A DNA stretch of 64,000 nucleotides from a virus, in the IMG/VR virus record IMGVR_UViG_3300046780_000484, positions 1 through 64,000 of that record; one strand, given 5' to 3'. Shown in pieces: positions 1 to 7,229 of the stretch. The notes under the pieces were generated by a model. It was given only the letters and a program-made list of their open reading frames with translations. It did not search any database and was not told the origin of the DNA. The stretch's first letter is position 1. The number at the start of each line of letters is the position of its first letter. The position numbers were made by a program, and so were the translations under genes.

Positions 1-764
1 TCGCGGTTGCTGAGCTGATCGAACTAGGCGAACTGGCCGTGGACCTCAACTCCGGGCCGGGCGGATGCAACCGCTACAGGGTGATCGCCACGGCTACCCC
101 CCCGGCAAATATTGCCCCCGGCAAATTTTGCCCCCCTGAAAATAATGCCCCCCGGCAGAATTTGCCCCCCGTCGAGTCTGCGCAGTTCAACGGTCACACC
201 CCGGCAGATTCTGCCCCCCCTGCAATTTCTGCCCCCCGGCAGGATCTGCCCCGCCCCCCGGCAGGATCTGCCCCCGGAACCGTAATAGAACCAAAAGCAA
301 AGATCTCTCCTACGGAGAGATCTACTCCCGCCGAAAGTGACGACGCCCCGTCTCTTTTCGCTGCCGATGGCGACGGGACCGCCCCGAAGCCGAAAGCGCG
401 ACGGGGACGGCCGGTCAGCCCGAACGCTGCCGATCCGCTCTTCGCCGAGTGGTATGCCGCCTATCCCGTTCACAAGGCGCGGGGGGATGCCGAGAGGGCG
501 TGGGTCAAGGCGATGCGCGAAGGCGCGGACCCCGCGATCCTCACCGCTGCCGCCAAGCGGTACCACGATGACCCGCTGGTGGTCCGCGGCTTCGGCAAGC
601 ATCCGGCCACGTGGCTCAACGCAAAGTGCTGGCTTGACGAGCCGACGCCGGAACCCGAGGCCGGAACCCTGTCCGGCGTGGTCGTCGATCGCCGCCAGCA
701 AGCCACCAACGACAGGTTTGCCCGCGCCATGGAGCGCGCCCGGGATCGGGAAGGCAGGACATGA
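1..764 (+). CDS. Phage replication initiator (replisome organizer), 5' partial
   Basis: The reading frame is open from the left edge of the window, so the N-terminus is missing. The first visible residues (ELIELGELAV then NRYRV) look like the last helix and wing of a winged-helix DNA-binding domain. A Pro/Ala-rich linker follows, encoded by a GC-rich iteron array. The C-terminal domain has the pattern FAEWYAAYP ... HPATWLN ... CW, common in phage replication initiators of the SPP1 G38P / lambda O type, which bind origin iterons and recruit the helicase loader. The next two genes (loader-like, DnaB-like) support this role. The initiator stop overlaps the next ATG (ATGA). GTG codons inside the window are not taken as starts because the frame continues upstream. 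Confidence 0.8.
   Translation, partial: AVAELIELGELAVDLNSGPGGCNRYRVIATATPPANIAPGKFCPPENNAPRQNLPPVESAQFNGHTPADSAPPAISAPRQDLPRPPAGSAPGTVIEPKAKISPTERSTPAESDDAPSLFAADGDGTAPKPKARRGRPVSPNAADPLFAEWYAAYPVHKARGDAERAWVKAMREGADPAILTAAAKRYHDDPLVVRGFGKHPATWLNAKCWLDEPTPEPEAGTLSGVVVDRRQQATNDRFARAMERARDREGRT
102..277 (+). repeat. Iteron array within the initiator gene (probable replication origin)
   Basis: Eight imperfect copies of a GGCA-N5/6-TGCCCCC unit, each an interrupted GGCA/TGCC palindrome, with centres near 104, 120, 138, 155, 204, 222, 239 and 261. Spacings are about 16, 17, 17, 49, 18, 17 and 22 bp, not multiples of three, so the repeats fall in different codon phases. This means the DNA, not the protein, is being conserved. 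Location in the linker of a replication initiator is known for lambda O and SPP1 gene 38. Origin function is inferred. Confidence 0.75.
281..323. other. AT-rich segment and perfect inverted repeat beside the iterons
   Basis: Immediately after the last iteron comes an A-rich stretch (281-300), rare in this GC-rich sequence. It is followed by a perfect 10-bp inverted repeat, AGATCTCTCC at 301-310 and its complement at 314-323, around a 3-nt loop. An A-rich block next to iterons is the usual layout of an origin unwinding element. The hairpin could be an origin structure. Function is inferred. Confidence 0.55.
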
Positions 765-1150
765 CCCCCAGCGAGACCGTCGTACTCACCCGGTACGTTG
801 CCGCCTGCTGCCCGGCGCAGCACTTCGACGACTACACCCCCGACGCCTGGCACAACCTGCTGGACGACCTGCACTTCGCCGACTGCGAAGCCGCGGTCAC
901 CGCACTGGCGAAGGCTCGGCCTTTCATCGCCCCGTGCGACATCCGCGCCGAGGTGAAGCGGGTCCGCGAGGCACGCATCACCTCGGCGAAGATCCCCGCC
1001 CCGCCACCTGAGCTGACCAACGACCCGGACGCCTACAGCGCCGCGCTGCACGCCGCCCGCGTCGCCGCCGCCGACGGGCGCGACCCCGAGTCCGCCATCC
1101 GCGTCGCCGTCAGCTCGTCCCGCCGTGAAATCGAGGCCCCCCGTGACTGA
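761..1150 (+). CDS. Putative helicase loader (G39P-like N-terminal fold)
   Basis: A 129-aa protein. The N-terminal 70 residues follow the spacing of the SPP1 G39P loader/inhibitor domain: an ETVVLTRYV helix, an acidic DYTPDAWHNLL helix, a FADCEAAVTAL helix, then PFIAPCDIRAEVKRVRE. The remainder is Ala/Arg rich. It sits exactly between an initiator and a DnaB-type helicase, where SPP1 keeps gene 39, and overlaps both neighbours by a few bases, so the three are probably translated together. The family call rests on pattern and context; a divergent replication protein of unknown role is the alternative. Confidence 0.55.
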   Translation: MTPSETVVLTRYVAACCPAQHFDDYTPDAWHNLLDDLHFADCEAAVTALAKARPFIAPCDIRAEVKRVREARITSAKIPAPPPELTNDPDAYSAALHAARVAAADGRDPESAIRVAVSSSRREIEAPRD

Positions 1151-2528
1151 CACCGAGATCCCCGAGCCGTCCCGCCTGAGCCCGGACATCCTTGCCGCCG
1201 AGAAAGCCGTCGCCGGCACGATGCTCAGCTCGCGTACTGCCGCCGAGAACGTGCTGGCCGTGCTGGACGAGGACTGCTTCCGCGTGAACGAGCACCGGGC
1301 CGTCTTCGCCGCGGTGCGCCACGTCGCCGAGGCCGGCGGCGCGCTCGACCCCGCCACGATCCTGGGCCGCCTCGTCGCCGCCGAGCAGGGCGTGTGGCGC
1401 ACCGGGACGGCCGGGGTGATCCTCGCCGGCCTGATGGAGCACGCCACCCCCGCCTACATGGCGCACGCCCGGACGGTGCTCACCGCCGCCCGCATGCGCG
1501 CCCTGGCCGAGATCGGCCCGAGGATCACGGCGATGGTTGCCCAGCCGGGATTCGATCCGGACGAGGGAGCCGACCGGATCAGGCGCCTCATCGACGAGGC
1601 CGCCGGGAAAGGCGACCGGACGGGCGCGCTCCGCACCCAGGCCGAGATCTTCGATGCCGTGGTCGGCCAGCTCGAGCGCGGCGTGGAGCCCGGCCTGCGC
1701 ACCGGCTACAGCGACCTGGACGAGGCGACCGGGGGACTGCGGCCCGGCACCCTGACCGTGATCGGCGCTCGGCCCGGTGTCGGCAAGTCCGTGCTGGCGG
1801 GCTGTATCGCCGACCATGTGGGCACGCGCCTCGGCCTGCCGGTCCTGTTCGCCAGCCTGGAGATGACCGCCGAGGAGCTGATGCACCGGCGCATGGCGGC
1901 CCGCGCCCGCGTCCCGCTGGACGTCATCACCAAGGGCACCCTGACCGACCGGGACTGGGACCGCCTGGCCGCCGCCCGCGAGTACCTCACCGAGTCCGCG
2001 ATCACCGTGGACGACGAGCCGGATGTCTCGCTGGCTCACGTCGCGGCCCGGCTGCGCGGCATGGAACGCGACCAGGCCCCCGCCCGGCTGGCCGTCATCG
2101 ACTACCTCGGCCTGCTGAAGGAGCCGAAGGCCGAGAACCGGCAGGTGGCCGTCGCCCAGTTGGCCCGCGAGTGCAAGAACCTCGCCCGCCGCTACAAGCT
2201 CCCCGTGCTGCTCCTGGTCCAGGTCAAGCGCGAGGCCGAGCACCGGCAGGGCAAGGTCCCGCTGATGTCGGACCTGCGCGAGTCCGGCGAGATCGAGGCC
2301 GCCGCGGACATCGTGCTGCTGCTGCACCGCGAGGACGCCTACGAGATGGAGTCCCCCAGGGCGGGCGAGGCGGACATCATCGTGGCGAAAAACAGGCAGG
2401 GTGCACGCTGCACCATCACAGTTGCCTTCCAGGGTCACTACGGGCGCATGGTCGGCATGACCAAGGACGACATGCACCTCTCCGAGAGCGAATGGTCCCC
2501 CTCCGCAGTGGTCGGCGGCGCGGCATGA
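1125..2528 (+). CDS. dnaB: DnaB-family replicative DNA helicase
   Basis: A 467-aa RecA-fold hexameric helicase that unwinds the phage fork. The N-terminal DnaB domain (AAEKAVAGTML ... DCFRVNEHRAVF) precedes the ATPase core. The Walker A motif GARPGVGKS lies near residue 213, the SLEM sensor segment near 245, and the Walker B segment AVIDYLGLL near 322. SDLRESGEIEAAAD and the LLLHRED strand follow. Length matches DnaB proteins. The GTG at 1125 is the first start; a GTG at 1143, closer to the stop of the upstream gene, is an alternative. No intein is present. Its neighbours make it the third gene of an initiator-loader-helicase module. Confidence 0.95.
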   Translation: MKSRPPVTDTEIPEPSRLSPDILAAEKAVAGTMLSSRTAAENVLAVLDEDCFRVNEHRAVFAAVRHVAEAGGALDPATILGRLVAAEQGVWRTGTAGVILAGLMEHATPAYMAHARTVLTAARMRALAEIGPRITAMVAQPGFDPDEGADRIRRLIDEAAGKGDRTGALRTQAEIFDAVVGQLERGVEPGLRTGYSDLDEATGGLRPGTLTVIGARPGVGKSVLAGCIADHVGTRLGLPVLFASLEMTAEELMHRRMAARARVPLDVITKGTLTDRDWDRLAAAREYLTESAITVDDEPDVSLAHVAARLRGMERDQAPARLAVIDYLGLLKEPKAENRQVAVAQLARECKNLARRYKLPVLLLVQVKREAEHRQGKVPLMSDLRESGEIEAAADIVLLLHREDAYEMESPRAGEADIIVAKNRQGARCTITVAFQGHYGRMVGMTKDDMHLSESEWSPSAVVGGAA

Positions 2529-2722
2529 CCATCCCCTCGCCCCTCGCCGACGCCTGCGAGGCCCACTTCCCCGGCGACTACCCGGCTGTCCTTCCCTGGC
2601 TGGTCCAGGAGTCCGGCAACGGCAGCCTCACGGCGTTCTACTGGTGCCCGTGCGGGCGGAAGTGGACATGCGGCTGGGATGCCTATGCCGCAGGCTGGCC
2701 GACCTCGAGGAGGGCGGCATGA
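2525..2722 (+). CDS. Small hypothetical protein with CPCG-x4-C motif
   Basis: 65 aa, starting at an ATG that overlaps the helicase stop (ATGA) and itself overlapped by the next ATG. The C-terminal half holds WCPCGRKWTCGW, a compact Cys-rich loop that may bind a metal. Many actinophage early genes look like this; function unknown. Translational coupling with the helicase supports it as a real gene. Confidence 0.7.
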   Translation: MTIPSPLADACEAHFPGDYPAVLPWLVQESGNGSLTAFYWCPCGRKWTCGWDAYAAGWPTSRRAA

Positions 2723-3399
2723 GCACGAGCCCCGCCACGCGGCGGCGCAAGACCACCCGCCCTCACGGCACGGTCCGCTACCGGCACGGCCCCGACGAGA
2801 ACGGCACCCCCGGCAGGCCCTGCCGCTGTGCTGCCTGCCGGGACGCCAAGAGGGTGTACGAGGCACACAGGACCCGGATGATCGCCTACGGCCGGTGGGA
2901 AGGGTACGCCGACGCGACCGGGACCCGCCGCCGCGTCCAGGCGCTGATGCGGAACGGGTGGCCGCTGGCGAAGCTCGCCGCCCGGCTCGGGGTGTCCCGC
3001 GAGTTCGAGACTGTCGCCCGCGGCGAGACCGGCCAGGTGTACCCGGCGACCGCGGAAGCGGTGAGGGCCCTGTACGACGAGCTGTGGGACCAGTCACCGC
3101 CCCGGGAGGCGCGGTATGACCGGATGGGGTCCACGCGGGCCCGGAACCGTGCCATCGCGCTCGGCTACCAGCCTGTCGGGGCCTGGGATGACTCGCCCGG
3201 CCCGCATTTCATCGACGACCCTGCCGCTGTCCCGGTGCCCGGGTGCGTGCGGCAGGACAAGCGCCAGTACGGGTCGCTGACCGAGGAGGCCGCCGAGCTG
3301 GCCGGCCACGGGGAGCACCCCGAGATGATCGCGGTGCGCCTCGGGACGTCGGTGAAGTCGGTGGAGCGGACCCTGACCCGGATCCGGGAGGCAGCATGA
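2719..3399 (+). CDS. Helix-turn-helix protein with N-terminal CRC-x2-C zinc-like motif
   Basis: 226 aa. The N-terminus carries HGTVRYRHG and PCRCAACRDAK, then AYGRWEGYADATGTRRRV, a motif string seen in many actinobacterial phage and plasmid proteins of unknown role. RRRVQALMRNGWPLAKLAARLGV is a plausible first helix-turn-helix. A second (HPEMIAVRLGTSVKSVERTL) ends the protein, resembling a sigma/LuxR-like recognition unit. Likely a DNA-binding regulator of the early operon. It overlaps both neighbours by 4 bp. Confidence 0.75.
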   Translation: MSTSPATRRRKTTRPHGTVRYRHGPDENGTPGRPCRCAACRDAKRVYEAHRTRMIAYGRWEGYADATGTRRRVQALMRNGWPLAKLAARLGVSREFETVARGETGQVYPATAEAVRALYDELWDQSPPREARYDRMGSTRARNRAIALGYQPVGAWDDSPGPHFIDDPAAVPVPGCVRQDKRQYGSLTEEAAELAGHGEHPEMIAVRLGTSVKSVERTLTRIREAA

Positions 3400-3614
3400 G
3401 CGACTTCGCCGGCCCTGTCCGCGAGTACCTGGCTTACTGCAAGCGGGCGGCGGCCGAACTCAAGCTCCAGGGCTCGCAACTGGACCCGAAGTATCACCCC
3501 ACCGCTGACGGCGCGGTGAAGATGATCCCCCACGGCGGGGACGCGACCCGGGCGAAGGAGATCCGGGCGGCGTTCCGCGAGCTGACCGAGACCACCGAGA
3601 GGACCGAACGATGA
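3396..3614 (+). CDS. Hypothetical protein, early operon
   Basis: 72 aa, starting at the ATG overlapping the previous stop. Mostly helical and charged (REYLAYCKRAAAELK, TRAKEIRAAFRELTE), with no recognised domain. Its place in the overlapping early gene train is the main support. Confidence 0.7.
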   Translation: MSDFAGPVREYLAYCKRAAAELKLQGSQLDPKYHPTADGAVKMIPHGGDATRAKEIRAAFRELTETTERTER

Positions 3615-4030
3615 GCACCACCGAGACAAGCGCCGAGCAAGAACGCGATGAGGCCCGCGCGGAGGCCGCCGGGGCGAAGCTGGCCGAGGTCCGCGCTGTG
3701 CTGCTGGAAGGCGGGCAGGATAACGGAACGGCGCGCCGTCGCGCCCTGGCCGTCATCGGCAGCGACGAGGGGGCGCCGGATGTGCTCGGCGACCTCAAGG
3801 CCGAACTAGGCGAGGCCCGTTCGGAAGCTCACATGATCCGCGACCACGCCAGCCGCTACCTCCGCGCCGCCTACGGCCCGGACTACATCTACCGCGCCCC
3901 GGAGACGTTCGGGAACCTCCTCGAGCGGTGGATCTGGGCCGTCGCCGCCGGGGTGCCCGAGATGGCCCACGCGTGCATCGCGGACATCGAGCGGCACTGC
4001 GCCGAACGGGACGAGGCCGGTCATGCCTGA
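3611..4030 (+). CDS. Hypothetical helical protein, early operon
   Basis: 139 aa, acidic and helical. The N-terminal 60 residues are Glu/Ala rich and could form a coiled coil (QERDEARAEAAGAKLAEVRA). The C-terminal half contains LLERWIWAVAAGVPEMAHACI. No known domain recognised. It overlaps the preceding and following genes. Confidence 0.7.
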   Translation: MSTTETSAEQERDEARAEAAGAKLAEVRAVLLEGGQDNGTARRRALAVIGSDEGAPDVLGDLKAELGEARSEAHMIRDHASRYLRAAYGPDYIYRAPETFGNLLERWIWAVAAGVPEMAHACIADIERHCAERDEAGHA

Positions 4031-4355
4031 CGAGCCGCAGTCCCTCGGCGAGGTGCTTCACCGTGCACGGCAGGCCGGAGGGGAGCAGCGGCCCCGCAAG
4101 TGGCCCCCCGAGGACTGGGCCGTCCGTGACCCCCGGCTGCGAGCGCTGGACGAGGCGATGGCAGCGGCGGTCGCAGCGGCGGAACGGGAGCGGATCCGCA
4201 CGGCGGTCTCCGGGGTCATCGCTACCTTCCTGGCGCATTACGGGAAGGGGCAGGGCCGGGCGGATGATCTCGGGGAGGCCGTCAGGCAGGTACTGGACCG
4301 GGAGCCGCTGGAAACGCAAGAGCGCAGCGACGACAAGGAGGCAGGAACACCATGA
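4023..4355 (+). CDS. Hypothetical protein, early operon
   Basis: 110 aa, starting 8 bases inside the upstream gene. Contains LGEVLHRARQAGG and a long central helix rich in Ala and Arg. The C-terminus is hydrophilic. No family recognised. Confidence 0.65.
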   Translation: MPDEPQSLGEVLHRARQAGGEQRPRKWPPEDWAVRDPRLRALDEAMAAAVAAAERERIRTAVSGVIATFLAHYGKGQGRADDLGEAVRQVLDREPLETQERSDDKEAGTP

Positions 4356-4690
4356 GCGCAGCAGACGAGCCCCGCACCACGGAGTACTGGAAGACGGCCC
4401 TGGTCCTCGCCAGGACGGCCATAGACGACTCGGGGCTGCTCTGCCAGGCCGACGCCGACAAGCTGGCCGAGGCGGTCACCGAGCGGCTCCTGGGGGACTT
4501 CCTGGGCATGGCCGAGATGAGCAGCAGCGTCATGTTCGGGATGGACGGCACCGGGCCGTTCTGCTCGTGGTGCGGGCGGATCCCGGGGCCGAGGCTGCCG
4601 AAGGGGCACCCCCAGCACGGCGTGTTCTGCGACTGCAAGCGCGACCCGGCCGCTGAGGCTGAGGAGCCGGGGGAGGGCAAGGCGGCATGA
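4352..4690 (+). CDS. Hypothetical protein with CSWCG-x17-CDC motif
   Basis: 112 aa, overlapping the previous gene by 4 bp. The N-terminal two thirds are helical (TEYWKTALVLARTAIDDSG ... LAEAVTERLL). The C-terminus has FCSWCGR and FCDCK pairs that could form a single zinc site. Function unknown. Confidence 0.7.
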   Translation: MSAADEPRTTEYWKTALVLARTAIDDSGLLCQADADKLAEAVTERLLGDFLGMAEMSSSVMFGMDGTGPFCSWCGRIPGPRLPKGHPQHGVFCDCKRDPAAEAEEPGEGKAA

Positions 4691-4923
4691 CTGCCGGCAC
4701 CCAGTGCGACAACTGCCGTGTGTTCGGCCCGTCTTACGCCCCCGGCTGGTTCTGCGTCGCGCAGCACCCGGCCGAGGACGAGGAGCCGCGTTTCCTCGCC
4801 GCCGCGCTGTTCGGCAGGCCGTCGGAGCCGCTGACGTTCTGCTCGATCAGGTGCCTGGCCGACTGGGCTTATGTCCGCAACGCTGCGGCCGAGGCGGCAG
4901 CGGGAACGGAGGAACGATCATGA
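4687..4923 (+). CDS. Small zinc-ribbon-like protein
   Basis: 78 aa. Cys residues occur as CDNC at the N-terminus, then FCVAQH and FCSIRCLADW, a spacing typical of treble-clef or ribbon proteins. Overlaps both neighbours by 4 bp in the early gene train. Role unknown. Confidence 0.7.
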   Translation: MTAGTQCDNCRVFGPSYAPGWFCVAQHPAEDEEPRFLAAALFGRPSEPLTFCSIRCLADWAYVRNAAAEAAAGTEERS

Positions 4924-5129
4924 CCATCCGCAAGTTCCGGGAGGGCGTCCTCGCCGCGAACTGCGACGGGGACGACTGCGGCCAGATGTATGCGGACGAG
5001 GAAAGCGGCGACTACCTGTTCATGTCCCCGGAACGGCTGGCGAGGCTCATGAGGGCGGACGGGTGGAGCGCGGATCCGGTGCTGTGCCCGGCCTGCCAGC
5101 CTGCCGGCCTGATCGCGGAGCAGCCGTGA
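4920..5129 (+). CDS. Small hypothetical protein with CDGDDCG and CPACQ pairs
   Basis: 69 aa, starting at the ATG overlapping the previous stop. Two Cys pairs (CDGDDC and CPAC) bracket SGDYLFMSPERLARLMRADGW, a layout common in small actinophage zinc-binding proteins. No further function can be assigned. Confidence 0.7.
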   Translation: MTIRKFREGVLAANCDGDDCGQMYADEESGDYLFMSPERLARLMRADGWSADPVLCPACQPAGLIAEQP

Positions 5130-5428
5130 ACGCGGCCACCCCGAACCCCCGCTTCCGTGCCCGGAGCGACGCCTTCGCCGGCACCCGCGCGGACCACGCG
5201 GGACCCGATGCCGCCGGCCCCCGCTGCCGTAAGCTCCTGGCCGCCTACGAGGTCCGGGGGATACCGGCCCTGCCCGGTGAGTACGCGGCGTGCGGCCGTC
5301 CTGAGGGGCATGGCGGTCAGTGCTACTCGGAGGCTGCGTGGAGGCGGAAACTGGAAGCGAACGCGCGGGGCGTGCATGCTGCCAGGCGGCGGGAAGCGGC
5401 AGCGAGGGAGACCGCAGATGCCGCCTGA
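5126..5428 (+). CDS. Hypothetical protein, end of first early operon
   Basis: 100 aa from a GTG that overlaps the preceding stop. Basic, Arg/Ala rich at the C-terminus, with CRKLLAAYEVRGIPALPGEYAAC in the middle. No domain recognised. It is the last gene before a repeat cluster and a hairpin. Confidence 0.65.
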   Translation: MNAATPNPRFRARSDAFAGTRADHAGPDAAGPRCRKLLAAYEVRGIPALPGEYAACGRPEGHGGQCYSEAAWRRKLEANARGVHAARRREAAARETADAA

Positions 5429-5430
5429 CG

Positions 5431-5506
5431 CTACCCGTTTCGGTAAGTCCTCGCAGGTCGGCCCAGTTACCCATTTCGGTAACCCCGGAATTACCTGTTT
5501 CGGTAA
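5431..5506. repeat. Three TTACC-N6-GGTAA operator-like sites
   Basis: Near-identical 16-bp palindromic units occur at 5431-5446, 5467-5482 and 5491-5506 (TTACCC-ATTTC-GGTAA type; the first begins CTACC). A half site GGTAA lies at 5516-5520. Starts are 36 and 24 bp apart. They lie downstream of 5126-5428 and before the convergent minus-strand gene at 5585-6025. They look like binding sites for a dimeric regulator or short iterons. No binding protein can be named. Confidence 0.55.
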
Positions 5507-5561
5507 GTCGGTGCAGGTAAATCGGGGGATGTACTGGCTTGCTTCCTGCTGGTACCGTTAT

Positions 5562-5576
5562 CCCCGCCGTGCGGGG
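5562..5576. terminator. Hairpin between convergent genes
   Basis: CCCCGC at 5562-5567 pairs with GCGGGG at 5571-5576 across a 3-nt loop. It is located between the convergent genes ending at 5428 (+) and 5585 (-). There is no U-tract, as is usual in actinobacteria, so it is called on position and stem strength only. Confidence 0.45.
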
Positions 5577-5584
5577 CGGGTGGG

Positions 5585-6025
5585 TCACCCCCCGGGCTTC
5601 CGCAGCGGTTCGATGACCCGCCTCCTGTGCGTGGGGCCGACGCCGAGGGCTGCCAGCGCTTCAGCGGTCGTCATCCCGGCCATCTCCAGCAGTCCGAGCC
5701 GAAGTGATTGGGGAGGCAGGTCGGCGGTAGCGAGTGCGACCATCTCAGGGTTGATTTTCCGTCTGCCGCCTGGCATGCACGGCCCGACCAGCTTGGCGAG
5801 GTGCGGCCGGATCGCTTCCCTGTCGTGGGTGCAGAACGTTCTCCACCTCACATGCTTCCCCGGCGCATCCCACTCCAGCGACCGCTCCGACTTGCAGCCC
5901 GGCACGGGACAGTCCGCTCGCCACTGGCCGTTCGGCTCACGGTGCGAGTGGAGCTTTTCGAGGGCTTCACACCAGCAGGCGATAGCGCAGTCTTCTGCGG
6001 TTGGCTCACCGCGACCGCATGCCAC
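5585..6025 (-). CDS. Zinc-finger plus helix-turn-helix protein
   Basis: 146 aa, the first minus-strand gene inside an otherwise plus-strand early region. Residues 35-70 contain CPVPGCKSE ... WRTFCTHD, a CxxxxC/CxH pattern reminiscent of primase-type CHC2 zinc ribbons. The C-terminus (MTTAEALAALGVGPTHRRRVI) resembles a helix-turn-helix. Probably a DNA-binding protein of replication or regulation. The three palindromic repeats beyond its 3' end may be related. No toprim or polymerase domain is present, so it is not a full primase. Confidence 0.6.
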   Translation of the reverse strand: MACGRGEPTAEDCAIACWCEALEKLHSHREPNGQWRADCPVPGCKSERSLEWDAPGKHVRWRTFCTHDREAIRPHLAKLVGPCMPGGRRKINPEMVALATADLPPQSLRLGLLEMAGMTTAEALAALGVGPTHRRRVIEPLRKPGG

Positions 6026-6167
6026 GCCCGGTTACTCCCTGATGGCGCGCGGAGTGACGACGGGGCGGTATGGCAAAATGACCACTTCCCTTGAAAGAGG
6101 GGAGAAGGCGGGGCCGGCTTGTTTCTTGGTCGGAGCGGGCCGGTCCCGTCGAACTTTCGGAGGCGCC

Positions 6168-6359
6168 CTAGCGGCTCAGGAACGCCTCAACCTCATCGAT
6201 GGATGCGAACACTCTTGGCTTGCCCTTCGCGGGCGTCAGCGTGAACGTGCCGTAGTCCTTGGCGCGAGGGTCACGGCGGCGGGATTTCTCCAGCTTGTAG
6301 CCCTGGTCTTCGGCCCAGCGCCGGAGCCGGTTCTCGCGAACCTTCTCTGCGTTTTCCAT
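6168..6359 (-). CDS. Small basic actinobacterial hypothetical protein
   Basis: 63 aa, basic. The sequence has KVRENRLRRWAEDQG, LEKSRRRDPRAKDYG and FASIDEVEAFL, an arrangement often seen in small actinobacterial and phage proteins of unknown function. A TATAGT hexamer at 6366-6371 lies exactly 6 nt before the ATG, so the transcript is probably leaderless. Confidence 0.75.
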   Translation of the reverse strand: MENAEKVRENRLRRWAEDQGYKLEKSRRRDPRAKDYGTFTLTPAKGKPRVFASIDEVEAFLSR

Positions 6360-6403
6360 GCTAGAACTATACCAGAACGATGCCCGTGTGGTACGCTAAG
6401 CGC
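6360..6403. promoter_or_regulatory. Divergent leaderless promoters
   Basis: Two -10 hexamers drive divergent genes without 5' leaders. Minus strand: TATAGT (6366-6371), 6-nt spacer, ATG at 6359. Plus strand: TACGCT (6392-6397), 6-nt spacer, ATG at 6404. TANNNT at -12 to -7 with ATG as +1 is the known signature of leaderless actinobacterial transcripts. No convincing -35 boxes are seen. Confidence 0.65.
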
Positions 6404-6703
6404 ATGACTGAGACCGTGCCCGAGTTCACCCCGGAAGCAATAAGCGCCGCCCTAATCGCTGCGGACTTCGTTCCGTACGACCCGACCGACGATAGTCCGG
6501 AGGGCTTCGCCGTCGGCGTGCCCAACCTGATGGGCAGCATCGTTGTCCGACTCCGGGGCGTCGACCTCCTGGAGGAAAGCGGTCCGGGCAGTTGGCCGAG
6601 GAAGATCATCAACCGCTACGCGGAGGCTCTTAAGCACGCCGGCTACTCAGCGCGAGTCGTGGTGGACGACGTAATCGTCACCGCCCCGCCTGAGACCCCC
6701 TGA
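6404..6703 (+). CDS. Small hypothetical protein, paralogue of 6905-7183
   Basis: 99 aa, starting at the ATG placed 6 nt after a TACGCT -10 box. The C-terminal segment RYAEALKHAGYSARV...DVIVTA closely parallels RYAKAIEAAGYSAEV...HLIVTA in the gene at 6905, so the two are duplicates. The predicted fold is a small alpha/beta unit. Function unknown. This gene starts the second early operon. Confidence 0.75.
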   Translation: MTETVPEFTPEAISAALIAADFVPYDPTDDSPEGFAVGVPNLMGSIVVRLRGVDLLEESGPGSWPRKIINRYAEALKHAGYSARVVVDDVIVTAPPETP

Positions 6704-6718
6704 ACGGAGACACCCGAG

Positions 6719-6901
6719 ATGACCACCGAGACCACGTGCCCGGAGTGCGGAGAGACCACGGTCCCCGTCCCCTGCGACGAGTGCCACTTCGGAACCTGCA
6801 TGGCATGCGGCTACCCGTGCGCCTGCCCGGACGTCGAAGAGGCCTACGCCACCGCCAAGGCCGAGAACGACGCCGCCGCCGACCTCGGACCGGAGGCGTA
6901 A
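6719..6901 (+). CDS. Small zinc-ribbon protein
   Basis: 60 aa with CPECGE, CDECHFGTC, CMACGYPC and CAC, enough Cys/His for two zinc sites. An acidic C-terminal tail follows. Typical of small actinophage zinc-ribbon proteins; role unknown. Confidence 0.7.
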   Translation: MTTETTCPECGETTVPVPCDECHFGTCMACGYPCACPDVEEAYATAKAENDAAADLGPEA

Positions 6902-6904
6902 CCC

Positions 6905-7183
6905 ATGACCGCGAGCAAGCCCAAGACCCCTACCGCCTCTGGTATCTCCCGCCTGCTTGCCACCGCCGGCCACACCCGCGCTGTCATCAAGTGCAATACC
7001 CGCGCTGATGCCGTGAAGGTCCGCCAGTACTTCCTGATGAGCGGTGCCCCGGAGAGCCGCTACGGGGACAGGCTGCGGCGCTACGCCAAGGCCATTGAGG
7101 CGGCCGGGTACTCCGCTGAGGTGTACGCCTATCACCTGATCGTCACGGCCAGGGCTTCAACTCTGTGCTGTTCGAGCCCGTAG
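6905..7183 (+). CDS. Small hypothetical protein, paralogue of 6404-6703
   Basis: 92 aa. The C-terminal region RYAKAIEAAGYSAEV repeats the motif of the gene at 6404. The N-terminus (TRAVIKCNTRADAVKVRQYFL) is specific. After HLIVTAR the frame runs into a short CCSSP tail that does not match the paralogue, so the end may have been altered by a frameshift. Confidence 0.7.
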   Translation: MTASKPKTPTASGISRLLATAGHTRAVIKCNTRADAVKVRQYFLMSGAPESRYGDRLRRYAKAIEAAGYSAEVYAYHLIVTARASTLCCSSP

Positions 7184-7229
7184 ACGACGCTGAGCCCGCC
7201 CCTCCCCACCCGGAAGAGGAGACAGGACG

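Noticed and set aside
102-277. CRISPR-like direct repeats
   Set aside because: Units are 16-22 bp apart with almost no spacer, inside an initiator gene; they fit iterons, not a CRISPR array.
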